12,497 bases of DNA from CAZYJD01 sp964647785 (GTDB lineage: Bacteria > Bacteroidota > Bacteroidia > NS11-12g > UBA9320), in contig CAZYJD010000060.1 of NCBI GenBank assembly GCA_964647785.1, positions 1-12,497 on the forward strand, written 5' to 3'. Each line of letters begins with the position of its first letter. The first letter of the stretch is position 1. The translations under genes were made by a program, and so were the position numbers. Shown in pieces: positions 1 to 6,887 of this stretch. The notes under the pieces are model-generated. The model was not told where the DNA came from, ran no database searches, and saw only the letters and a list, made by a program, of their open reading frames with translations.

Positions 1-124
1 TCAAGAGCGCAGGGCGCAGAGCTCAGGGCACAGAGTCTTAAACTTACAGATTTTCCGCGCCTTCCGCGAGAACCAAAGGCCGCGTCAGCGGACTTAATCG
101 GTGCAATCTGTGAAATCAGTGAGA
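1..124 (-). repeat. Left terminal copy of interspersed repeat (inverted copy of 12374-12497)
   Basis: Read on the minus strand, this matches 12374-12497 at 121 of 124 positions. The mismatches fall at 56, 85 and 100, and the outermost 55 nt are identical. It holds the modules seen elsewhere in the window: CTGCGCCCTGCGC, the TTTGGTTCTCGC block (66-77), a CCGC/GCGG hairpin and CACAGATT/CACCGATT units. It contains no gene. Because both window ends stop at the same base of the repeat, this end is probably a contig break inside a repeat rather than a biological terminus. Confidence 0.9.
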
Positions 125-147
125 AATTAGAAATCAGGAATCCGAAA
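125..147 (-). repeat. Repeat edge next to the mutS2 stop; empty palindrome site
   Basis: On the minus strand this continues the repeat family with a GATTCCTGATTTCTAATTTC segment. It aligns with 9998-10043 and with the segment around 12211-12246, but here CTAA (127-130) runs straight into TTTCTCAC. The 18-bp palindrome and the second CTAA found in those two copies are absent, so this is the unoccupied form of the site. No terminator-like hairpin with a T-run is visible between the mutS2 stop and the window edge. Confidence 0.75.
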
Positions 148-2523
148 TCATTTAAGGTGCACAATGCTCACCCCTTCTCCACCTTGTTCGTCGCTTTCGT
201 ATTCCATGCGCTCCACAAATGGGTGTTTGCGGAAATGTTCGCGGATGAGTTTCCGCAAAATGCCATGACCCTTGCCGTGAATGATGCGCAGGCGATTGAA
301 GCCCAAAATAACCGCATTGTCGATGCGCTGCTCCAGTTCGCGCAATACGTCTTCGGCTTTTTGGCCGCGCACGTCCATTTCGGTGCTGAAAGAGCGCTGT
401 CGCGATACCAGATCAATACCGTGCACCACCTGCTTTACTTTGTTGATTTGCGCCGATTGCTTTAATGGTCGCAATTGCGTTACCTGCACCACGGTTTGGA
501 TGCCTCCGAAATCCACCCAGGCTTTCTTTTTCTTCAGGGAGGTGATCACCCCGCTCTGCTGCTGCCCTTTAAGGGTCACCAGATCGCCTTCGGCATATTC
601 GTGCTGCACCTCATCTTCTTCCTCGCTTTCAAAGGCTTTTTTCAGCTGCTGTTCTTCTTTCTGCAACTGCTCCTTCATTTGTCGGTGCTTGTCTTTTTCT
701 TCCTTGCGCATTTGTTTGAGGCTCTCCTCCAAACGCCGGTTGGCATCAAAGAGGGTGCGCGATGCTTTGTCGCGGGCCTGCTGTAAAATCTCTTTCTTGC
801 TGCTCTTCAGCTCTTCTTTCAGGGATTTGTAATCATTCAGCAGGCGATCGAGATCGGCTTCTTTCTGATCGAGCACTTCGCGTTGAAACTCCAGATCCGA
901 GCGCTCTTTTTCGAGTCGGGTAAGCAGTTCATCCACGCGCTGTTGTTTGGCGGGACTGTGCTGCCGGGCGTATTTCATGATGCCCAACTGCAAACCAATC
1001 TGATCAGCCACTTCAAAGGCGTACGAACTGCCCGGCGTGCCAATTCTCAATTGGTACAGGGGTTTCAGGTGTTCCACATCATAGGCCATGGAAGCGTTTT
1101 TCATGCCTTCCTGCTTGCCGGTGAACTGTTTGATGCTGCTGAAGTGGGTGGTAACCACGCCCATGGCCTTGCGTTTGTTCAGCCATTTGAGCACGCCTTC
1201 GGCAATGGGACCGCCCAATTGCGGATCGGTGCCGCTGCCCAACTCATCGATGCAGAACAAGCTGCGCTCACTTACATGATCTGCAAAGAACTTCATGGCC
1301 TGCAAGTGTGAGGTGTAGGAACTGAGGTCATTGTCGATGCTCTGGTTGTCGCCTATATCGACCATCAAATCTTTGAAAATACCGGCTTTGGAGCCTTCTT
1401 CACAGGGCACGGGCAAGCCGCACTGAAACATGTATTGCAAAAGGGCAAAACTTTTCAGACAAACCGATTTTCCTCCGGCATTGGGTCCGCTGATAACCAG
1501 AATGCGTTGGCTGGGATGCAGGGCCGCATTCAAAGGAACTACCTCCTTGTGTAATTGGCGGTGATGCAGCAAAAGCAGTGGATGGCGTGCATTCACCCAT
1601 TCCACGGCTGTTTCTTCTTGCAGTTCGGGCACACGGGCATCCAGCTCAAGGCCCAATCGGCCGCGGGCATAGATGAAATCGATGCGACCAATGCGTTCAT
1701 TGTAGGCAGCAAACAATTCGCGATGGGGGGCAATCTTCGCACTAAGGTTGCGCAATACGCGCTGAATTTCACGGCGGATGTTCATTTCCAGCTCGCGCAA
1801 ATCGTTGTTTAGCTCCACCAGCTCGGAAGGTTCTACATACACCAAACGGCCCTGAGCCGATTCATCCAACACCACGCCCCGCAATTTGCGGCGGTGCTCG
1901 CTTAGCATGGGGATTACAATGCGGCCATCGCGAATGCTGGGACCGGTATCTTCGGTATGCCCTGCCTTGCGCGCCTGATTGAATATCTGCTGGGCTCTTT
2001 TTTCCAGTCCTTTGCGAATGCCCTCGGCTTTCCAGTGCAGTTCTTCCAGCTCCTTGCTGGCCGTGATGCGCACCTCTCCCCTGTCGTCAATCACCTGTTG
2101 GATCGACCGCAACAAATCGGGTTGTTGTTCCAGATCTGCCAGCAGCTTGGTCATTTCAGGCAAGTGTTCTTCATGTTCGGAAACAAATGCCCGCAAATCG
2201 CGCATGATGAGCAGTGCCCGCATGAGTTCGAGCAATTCTTCGGGCAGTAAATAGCGCCCTTCTACCTTGAACTTATCGAGCAGGGGCTCCAGATCACTGA
2301 GTTCGGCAAGTGGAGGCACCACCGCTTCACGCAGGAGGTTTAGCATCTCTTCGGTCTGCCTTAAATGACGCGCCAGACTCTCGTAATGATTGCTCCATGA
2401 AAGTTTTTGCACCCACTGCTTTCCGGTGTCCGTAAGGCAATAACTACTGAGCATATCCCTGATCTCATTGAAACCAAGCCTGCCTTCTATATCATTGGGG
2501 TACAGCTTACTTCTGCTCTTCAA
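148..2523 (-). CDS. mutS2: MutS2 family ATPase / Smr endonuclease
   Basis: This is a full-length (791 aa) MutS2 homologue. The family binds branched or stalled DNA, or collided ribosomes in some bacteria, and acts in recombination suppression or ribosome rescue; which role applies here cannot be told from sequence. Visible features in order are the N-terminal MutS core/lever helices (about 10-330), Walker A GPNAGGKS (346-353), the DIGDNQS signature (389-395), Walker B with DE at 426-427, the TTH switch histidine (458-460), a highly charged coiled coil (about 525-635), a KOW-like segment (about 643-685) and a C-terminal Smr domain with DVRG (717-720) and HGKGHG (749-754). The start codon is TTG, overlapping the 3' end of the upstream lipoprotein gene by 17 bp, so translation is probably coupled. 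The conserved family N-terminus (LYP...) begins at residue 7, so no ATG start fits. The stop lies at the edge of the repeat family. Confidence 0.96.
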   Translation of the reverse strand: MKSRSKLYPNDIEGRLGFNEIRDMLSSYCLTDTGKQWVQKLSWSNHYESLARHLRQTEEMLNLLREAVVPPLAELSDLEPLLDKFKVEGRYLLPEELLELMRALLIMRDLRAFVSEHEEHLPEMTKLLADLEQQPDLLRSIQQVIDDRGEVRITASKELEELHWKAEGIRKGLEKRAQQIFNQARKAGHTEDTGPSIRDGRIVIPMLSEHRRKLRGVVLDESAQGRLVYVEPSELVELNNDLRELEMNIRREIQRVLRNLSAKIAPHRELFAAYNERIGRIDFIYARGRLGLELDARVPELQEETAVEWVNARHPLLLLHHRQLHKEVVPLNAALHPSQRILVISGPNAGGKSVCLKSFALLQYMFQCGLPVPCEEGSKAGIFKDLMVDIGDNQSIDNDLSSYTSHLQAMKFFADHVSERSLFCIDELGSGTDPQLGGPIAEGVLKWLNKRKAMGVVTTHFSSIKQFTGKQEGMKNASMAYDVEHLKPLYQLRIGTPGSSYAFEVADQIGLQLGIMKYARQHSPAKQQRVDELLTRLEKERSDLEFQREVLDQKEADLDRLLNDYKSLKEELKSSKKEILQQARDKASRTLFDANRRLEESLKQMRKEEKDKHRQMKEQLQKEEQQLKKAFESEEEDEVQHEYAEGDLVTLKGQQQSGVITSLKKKKAWVDFGGIQTVVQVTQLRPLKQSAQINKVKQVVHGIDLVSRQRSFSTEMDVRGQKAEDVLRELEQRIDNAVILGFNRLRIIHGKGHGILRKLIREHFRKHPFVERMEYESDEQGGEGVSIVHLK

Positions 2524-2848
2524 AATGGTTGATGTTATCGATCACCTGCTGATACATTTCCTCGAAAAAGCGCGGGTGACGTATGTAAAAGCGATAACTG
2601 CTGTCAAATGTTTGCATATCCGTTTCGTGGATGGCGTAAATCAGACGGTAACTGCTGTCATAGAAATCGAGCCCGGCATTGGTGAAGCGTCTTGCAACCT
2701 GGGCATTTCCCTCCACCAGATGGATGTCGGTGAGGATATCGATCATGGCTTCGGGCTGAAGCAGTTCGGCCGGAACCTCGGGTTGATCGGCCACGCATCC
2801 CATGAGCAATAGGAGCATTGCCCCCATTCCCATCTTCAATTTGTACAT
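2507..2848 (-). CDS. DUF4296 domain lipoprotein
   Basis: A 113-aa protein with a lipoprotein signal peptide: a short basic N-terminus, a hydrophobic stretch, and lipobox LMGC with the lipidated cysteine at residue 18. The mature part has the DUF4296 pattern I recognise from Bacteroidota: proline-rich after the cysteine, then a helix with ILTDIHLVEG (38-47), a Y..I...H segment and a SSYRFYIRHP...F...Y..V pattern near the end. Its function is unknown. The frame stays open far upstream, across yggS on the opposite strand, but that extension has no family match. I chose ATG 2848 because the signal peptide starts there and AGGGA lies 5 nt upstream; ATG 2860 in the same frame is an alternative. It precedes and overlaps mutS2, so the two are probably co-transcribed. 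Confidence 0.85.
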   Translation of the reverse strand: MYKLKMGMGAMLLLLMGCVADQPEVPAELLQPEAMIDILTDIHLVEGNAQVARRFTNAGLDFYDSSYRLIYAIHETDMQTFDSSYRFYIRHPRFFEEMYQQVIDNINHFEEQK

Positions 2849-2851
2849 TTG
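2844..2851 (+). promoter_or_regulatory. Putative -7 box (TACATTTG) of the yggS operon
   Basis: TACATTTG matches the Bacteroidota -7 consensus TAnnTTTG at every fixed position. A TTG at 2818-2820 lies 23 nt upstream, within the loose -33 spacing used in this phylum. The yggS ATG starts 8 nt after the box, so the transcript would be leaderless or nearly so. The box lies on top of the start codon of the divergent DUF4296 gene. This is a sequence match only. Confidence 0.4.
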
Positions 2852-2858
2852 ATCCCTC

Positions 2859-3512
2859 ATGAGCATAGCCAAAAACTGGAACAAAATTACACAAGAACTA
2901 CCGGAAGATGTGCTTTTGGTTGCCGTAAGCAAATACAGGAGCGAAGAAGAGTTCATGGCGTTGTACGAATGCGGACAGCGCGATTTTGCCGAAAACCGGG
3001 TGCAGGAGCTGCAGCGCAAAAAAGAAGAGCTGCCCGATGACATCCGCTGGCACATGATTGGGCATTTGCAGCGCAACAAGGTGAAATACATTGCGCCCTG
3101 GGTGCATATGATCCATAGCGTGGATAGCCCAAGGCTGGCTGCTGAGATCAATAAGCAAGCACTTTCGGCTGGAAGAAGCATTCCCTGTTTGCTGCAGGTG
3201 CACATTGCCAGCGAAGAAAGTAAGTTCGGTTTTAGCCGGGAGGAATTGCTGGATTTTTTGAAATCACATGAATGCAGGCAAATGCAAAATATTGAGTGGC
3301 GCGGACTGATGGGCATGGCCAGCAACACCCCCGATCAGGAGCAGGTGCGTAGAGAATTTTCAGGACTGAAGGACCTGCTGCAAGAATGTTCTGCGCAGAT
3401 GGGCAACCCTCCAGCTTTTAACGAGTTAAGCATGGGCATGAGCAACGATTATCTCCTGGCGTTGGAATGTGGTGCCAGCATTCTAAGATTGGGCAGTGTA
3501 TTGTTTGCATGA
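2859..3512 (+). CDS. yggS: YggS/PROSC family pyridoxal 5'-phosphate homeostasis protein
   Basis: A complete 217-aa member of the YggS family (COG0325). These small cytoplasmic PLP-binding proteins buffer vitamin B6 and affect amino-acid and keto-acid pools without known enzyme activity. The fold-type III barrel signatures are present: VAVSK with the PLP lysine at K25, a degenerate FGENY-like DFAENRVQE (42-50), HMIGHLQRNK (65-74), KFGF (122-125), GLMGMAS (149-155), LSMGMSNDY (190-198) and the phosphate-site ending ILRLGSVLF (208-216). Length and both ends are as usual for the family. The start codon faces the divergent DUF4296 gene. The stop overlaps the next ATG (ATGA), so it heads a plus-strand operon. 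Confidence 0.95.
   Translation: MSIAKNWNKITQELPEDVLLVAVSKYRSEEEFMALYECGQRDFAENRVQELQRKKEELPDDIRWHMIGHLQRNKVKYIAPWVHMIHSVDSPRLAAEINKQALSAGRSIPCLLQVHIASEESKFGFSREELLDFLKSHECRQMQNIEWRGLMGMASNTPDQEQVRREFSGLKDLLQECSAQMGNPPAFNELSMGMSNDYLLALECGASILRLGSVLFA
2882..2889 (-). promoter_or_regulatory. Putative -7 box (TAATTTTG) of the DUF4296-mutS2 operon
   Basis: On the minus strand TAATTTTG fits TAnnTTTG exactly and lies 33 nt upstream of the lipoprotein ATG, inside the first codons of yggS. I found no -33 TTG at the expected distance, so this is weaker than the yggS box. Some promoter is expected about here because the two divergent start codons are only 10 nt apart. Confidence 0.25.
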
Positions 3513-4210
3513 AAAAAGGGTGGTGGCTCATAGGGTTGATTCTGATGGCATTGGTTTGCAATGCACAAGATAGCCGTTACTCTTTGCTGGAAAACACCTT
3601 TTATCAGACCTTAGAAGTGCTCTCCCACCGCTTTAGCGTAAAAAGGGTGCAGCAATACCAGCAGCTGAATGAACGAGAAAAGCAACGCATCTTCTTGAGT
3701 CAAGAACGAAACGGGGTGGCCATTTTAATGGCAGAGTTTGTATTTGGCAAAGGGCCTGAATGGCGGTACTTTCACGAGGGCATGGTGCATACCCGGCGCT
3801 TTATGCAAAGCGTGGGGTGGCGCGAAGTCTGTAGAATGATGAGCGATGAACTTGCTAAAAATCCCAAAGAGTTTCCTCTCAGGTTGCACTATCAATTCAG
3901 TCCGAATGTGGTCCCCTTCAGACCCTCTACTTGGTATTTTGCATTTCATCAAAACATTGTCTCTTTGAAAAAAGGCGATTTGGAACAATTTTTCCTCGGC
4001 AGTTTTGGGGTGCACGCTTGGCCAGAAGGTGAAGATTGCTGGCGTTTTGAAGTGTACAATGGCACGAGCAGGCGATCGCTTTACGCCGGGCTACAAACTA
4101 CCGTAGAACGTCCGAAGCGATTGGGCACCATCCGGCAAGTGTTCAGCTTTAGCATGAGTCGGGCAGAAATTGAAGCATTGGCGAAAACAGCCTATTTTCA
4201 ATCAAAATAA
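3509..4210 (+). CDS. Secreted protein of unknown function
   Basis: A 233-aa protein I do not recognise. The start at 3509 overlaps the yggS stop in an ATGA junction and gives a clean signal peptide (MKKGWW, then a hydrophobic core ending in LVCNAQ, with likely cleavage after CNA). An upstream in-frame start at 3467 would bury the signal peptide and overlap yggS further, so I rejected it. The mature protein is soluble-looking and rich in aromatic and basic residues, with a helical N-terminal half (VQQYQQLNEREKQR) and a more beta-like C-terminal half. It has no cysteine motif of note, no transmembrane segment and no repeat. Translational coupling to yggS suggests co-expression but does not give a function. 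It is likely periplasmic or extracellular. Confidence 0.8.
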   Translation: MKKGWWLIGLILMALVCNAQDSRYSLLENTFYQTLEVLSHRFSVKRVQQYQQLNEREKQRIFLSQERNGVAILMAEFVFGKGPEWRYFHEGMVHTRRFMQSVGWREVCRMMSDELAKNPKEFPLRLHYQFSPNVVPFRPSTWYFAFHQNIVSLKKGDLEQFFLGSFGVHAWPEGEDCWRFEVYNGTSRRSLYAGLQTTVERPKRLGTIRQVFSFSMSRAEIEALAKTAYFQSK

Positions 4211-4228
4211 GCCCTGAACTAAGCGCTT

Positions 4229-4257
4229 TTTGTTCCGGTGAATGCATCGTTAATTTG
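4229..4257 (+). promoter_or_regulatory. Weak promoter candidate before the secreted/outer-membrane gene
   Basis: TTTG (4229-4232), 17 nt, then TTAATTTG (4250-4257), which differs from TAnnTTTG at one fixed position. The GTG start follows 5 nt later. The 52-nt gap here is the only real gap in the four-gene plus-strand run, so an internal promoter is plausible but unproven. Confidence 0.25.
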
Positions 4258-4262
4258 TTACT

Positions 4263-5051
4263 GTGAAATCCATACAAAGCTTAGCATGCTTGGTTCTTTT
4301 CTTTTTGCCTTTGGCGGGCATGGCATCGGCGGGCGACAGCATTACGCGAATGATAGATGTACGCCCTGGGATGATGCATATGGCGGTGATTGACAAGGGG
4401 TATTCGCCAGTAATCTATCGCGGTTTCACCCCTTCGGCAGGAATGAGTTTTGGTCTTTATAAAAAACACAAAACCGAACTTTATTTTCTCGATTATAGCG
4501 CCGGAGTCCTAAAAAATCGCTTCAATGCCACATGCAATATGCAAACCTTTGCATTCAGCAATTTCACCTTCTATCATCGCAAGCAAAGTCGCTGGCAATG
4601 GGGCTGGAGCAATTTCAATGACTTTCAGTTTCGCAATTTTAGCGATGCCCGCAATTACCAAACCCGCAGCCATTATTACACCTCCATTGGGCCCGCAGCT
4701 CATTGGCAAAGAAACCTTCGTAGAAAGCTTGCTCCACTTAAACTCGAAGCGCTTTTCCATATGCAACTGATCGGCTTTCGCTTGCAATCGGGCGCAGTAT
4801 CAGGCTTACCAGCGGGACTGGAAGGCAAAGATGATTTGGGGGCGAAAGATTGGATAAAAGCCACACAGTTTTTCTTCCCGGGCAATTCCTTGAGTGTTGG
4901 CATCCATCCCTCCTTGAGCTGGGAGCTGAAAAGTGGCACCCGCTTGGCCTTGGGCTATCGATGGGATTGGCTGCGTTTGAATCCAGCCGAACAATTAAAG
5001 GTGATGCAAAGCAGAGGAAATTACCAATTTAGCATACAGGCACGCCTATGA
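4263..5051 (+). CDS. Secreted protein, possible outer-membrane protein, unknown family
   Basis: A 262-aa protein beginning with GTG, chosen because the signal peptide starts exactly there (MKSIQS, then a long hydrophobic core, with likely cleavage at ASA/GD near residue 23). The mature part alternates aromatic and polar residues in short strand-like stretches (TELYFLDYSAG, NFTFYHRKQ, RWQWGW, TRLALGYRWDWLRL, YQFSIQARL). That resembles a small outer-membrane beta-barrel, but the last residue is leucine rather than the classic phenylalanine and I recognise no family. Its stop overlaps the ATG of the following S41 peptidase gene (ATGA), so translation of the two is probably coupled. Function is not assignable. 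Confidence 0.75.
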   Translation: MKSIQSLACLVLFFLPLAGMASAGDSITRMIDVRPGMMHMAVIDKGYSPVIYRGFTPSAGMSFGLYKKHKTELYFLDYSAGVLKNRFNATCNMQTFAFSNFTFYHRKQSRWQWGWSNFNDFQFRNFSDARNYQTRSHYYTSIGPAAHWQRNLRRKLAPLKLEALFHMQLIGFRLQSGAVSGLPAGLEGKDDLGAKDWIKATQFFFPGNSLSVGIHPSLSWELKSGTRLALGYRWDWLRLNPAEQLKVMQSRGNYQFSIQARL

Positions 5052-6043
5052 AAAAGAGTATTTGGGCAGCGATTATTGCATTATTTTCAAGTTGCGAGCA
5101 AGTTTTGCTTCCAAAAGCAGATCGCTCCAATTTGGCTGTCTTTGATGCACTGACAAAAGACGTTGGTGAACGCTACAGCTATTTCCAAGAAAAGAACATT
5201 GATTGGGATTCGCTGGTGGAAGTTAAAAGCAAGCACATCCACGATGAAATGAGTGAGCAAGAGTTTTTTGACAGTTTGGCCACTTTGTTATTTACCCTGC
5301 GCGATGGGCATGTGAATTTGATTTCAGATTTTGATGTCAGTCGCAATTGGGACTGGGCTGCCAATTATCCGCCAAACTTCGATGAGAATGTGCTGGAAAG
5401 GAATTACCTCGGCAATGATTTTCGCATCATTGGCCCCATGGGTTGCCAGTGGCTGGGTGAACAATTGTACATCTACTACGGATCTTTTGCCACAGAACTT
5501 AGCATTGCACATTTAAGTGCCATGGTCGATTTGGCTGAACAATCTGAGGGCTTGATCATCGACATCCGTAACAATGGGGGCGGCAGTTTAAATAGGGCCG
5601 CATGGCTCGCCTCTTGTTTTACAGAAGAAGCGCTTGTTTATGCGAAAAATCGAATGAAAAACGGAAGCGGCCCCAGTGATTTCACCCCATGGCAAGAGGC
5701 CATGATTCCCTCTCCTAAGGAACGGGTGATTCAGAAAAAGTTGGCGGTACTCACCAACCGTAGCACTTACAGCGCTGCCAATGCTTTTGCTCAAATGGCA
5801 AAAGTGCTGCCCAATGCACAACTCTATGGAGATCAAACAGGCGGGGGCGCCGGTATACCTGTTTATGGAGAACTGGCCAATGGTTGGACTTATCGATTCT
5901 CAGTAACCCAAAGCGTTTCACCCGAAGGAGTGCATTTGGAATTTGGAGTGATGCCAGATGTGATTCAAGGCATGAGCACGGCAGATGTCGCCATGGGCAT
6001 CGATCCCATCATCGAAAAAGCACTTGAATGGCTCAGGGAATAA
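5048..6043 (+). CDS. S41 family (C-terminal-processing-like) peptidase, lipoprotein
   Basis: A 331-aa predicted lipoprotein (lipobox FSSC, cysteine 16) with the S41 peptidase layout: an N-terminal helical cap with LRDGHVNL (84-91), the DIRNNGGGS strand-turn (172-180) and LTNRSTYSAANAF (235-247). The last segment aligns with the nucleophile region of CtpA/Tsp (NRGTASASE), making S242 the likely nucleophile. The residue 25 positions later, lysine in the CtpA Ser-Lys dyad, is G267 within DQTGGGAG. It therefore belongs to the Lys-less, PDZ-less S41 subgroup seen in Bacteroidota, and its catalysis must use other residues or be lost. It is anchored to a membrane facing the periplasm or the surface. 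It is last in the operon, directly before a strong hairpin terminator. Substrate unknown. Confidence 0.88.
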   Translation: MKKSIWAAIIALFSSCEQVLLPKADRSNLAVFDALTKDVGERYSYFQEKNIDWDSLVEVKSKHIHDEMSEQEFFDSLATLLFTLRDGHVNLISDFDVSRNWDWAANYPPNFDENVLERNYLGNDFRIIGPMGCQWLGEQLYIYYGSFATELSIAHLSAMVDLAEQSEGLIIDIRNNGGGSLNRAAWLASCFTEEALVYAKNRMKNGSGPSDFTPWQEAMIPSPKERVIQKKLAVLTNRSTYSAANAFAQMAKVLPNAQLYGDQTGGGAGIPVYGELANGWTYRFSVTQSVSPEGVHLEFGVMPDVIQGMSTADVAMGIDPIIEKALEWLRE

Positions 6044-6072
6044 AAAAAGGGACTGCATGGCCGTCCCCTTTT
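6042..6072. terminator. Bidirectional intrinsic terminator between convergent operons
   Basis: GGGAC (6049-6053) pairs with GTCCC (6063-6067) around a 9-nt loop. The plus-strand side is followed by C then TTTT; the minus-strand reading is followed by seven T. It lies immediately after the S41 gene stop and 24 nt beyond the stop of the convergent LVIVD gene, so it can serve both, with the better T-run on the minus strand. Confidence 0.75.
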
Positions 6073-6095
6073 CATTTAGTAGAGCGAATAAATAA

Positions 6096-6881
6096 TCAGC
6101 CTTTCACCTTGATGTGACTCAATAGTCGAAGATTGAGTGGGTCGCTGTAATCGTATTGATGCAAGCCATCTAAAGCCGTAACAATCATATGGCTCGGGAG
6201 CATGATCACATCAAAACCTTTGATATTCGGGTAGGATTTTTTGCGCTTGGGAGCAGCCGGGTTGGCAGCATCAAAGTACACCATACCGTTTTCTGATTCA
6301 CAAACAAAGAGGTCGTTACCGCGTATGCCCAGACCTATGGGACTAGCCATGTCGATGCTGGTGATCAGGTAAGGTTGACTGCGATTTTGGATGTCGATTA
6401 CGTCCATGCGGTTGGCGCCGGTAAGCCAGCGGCAGTTGGTGGAAGTACGCAACGTAACATAAGCGTAATCGTCTTGCACCACCACCGGGTCGCATGAAGT
6501 GATGTGCTGATATTGGCTTAGGAACTGAGGATTGGAAGGATCGGAGATGGAATAGGTGTACATGCCATTCTCAGAACCAATGTACAAATACGGACCATCC
6601 GAGTAAATGGTTTCAATGCCAAAGCCCATGTCATCGCGACCAATGTAAGTGGGTTTTTCAGGATCGCTCAGGCTGTAATACAGCAAACTGGTGTGATCCA
6701 CTATATAGAGGTAGTTCCCCACAATGGCAAAACGCGCCAATGAGCCGCCTTGCCCGGTGGTGTTTTCATTTCCGGCAAAACCATCTGCACTCGATAAGGC
6801 CGGTTCAACATTATTCGTGCAACCCATAAACAGGCTTAGGGCTAGTGCCAACCATGCAATTTGTATTCTTTTCATCTTCAT
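6096..6881 (-). CDS. LVIVD-type beta-propeller lipoprotein (propeller half)
   Basis: A 261-aa predicted lipoprotein (hydrophobic leader, lipobox LFMGC with cysteine 21). The mature protein consists of about five 40-residue LVIVD/YVTN-like beta-propeller blades, each with a 'G.YLY..D..' strand followed by 'D(I/L)S(D/N)P..P': residues 49-80, 95-120, 137-171, 187-212 and 228-254. TSCDPVVV (128-135) and AYVTLR (140-145) are hallmarks of the larger Bacteroidota LVIVD lipoproteins. A second ATG two codons in (6875) is an alternative start. It begins 6 nt after the upstream LVIVD gene, so the two form one operon. Together they look like one usual protein split in two. Likely on the cell surface or in the periplasm; ligand unknown. 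Confidence 0.85.
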   Translation of the reverse strand: MKMKRIQIAWLALALSLFMGCTNNVEPALSSADGFAGNENTTGQGGSLARFAIVGNYLYIVDHTSLLYYSLSDPEKPTYIGRDDMGFGIETIYSDGPYLYIGSENGMYTYSISDPSNPQFLSQYQHITSCDPVVVQDDYAYVTLRTSTNCRWLTGANRMDVIDIQNRSQPYLITSIDMASPIGLGIRGNDLFVCESENGMVYFDAANPAAPKRKKSYPNIKGFDVIMLPSHMIVTALDGLHQYDYSDPLNLRLLSHIKVKG

Positions 6882-6887
6882 TACAGC

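Noticed and set aside
157..2254. Several plus-strand open frames opposite mutS2, the longest 281-832
   Set aside because: They are shadows of a well-conserved gene, have biased composition (Ser/Cys/Phe runs) and no recognisable domain or start context.
2849..3328. N-terminal extension of the DUF4296 gene across yggS
   Set aside because: The extension lies antisense to conserved yggS codons and would bury the lipoprotein signal peptide that starts at 2848.
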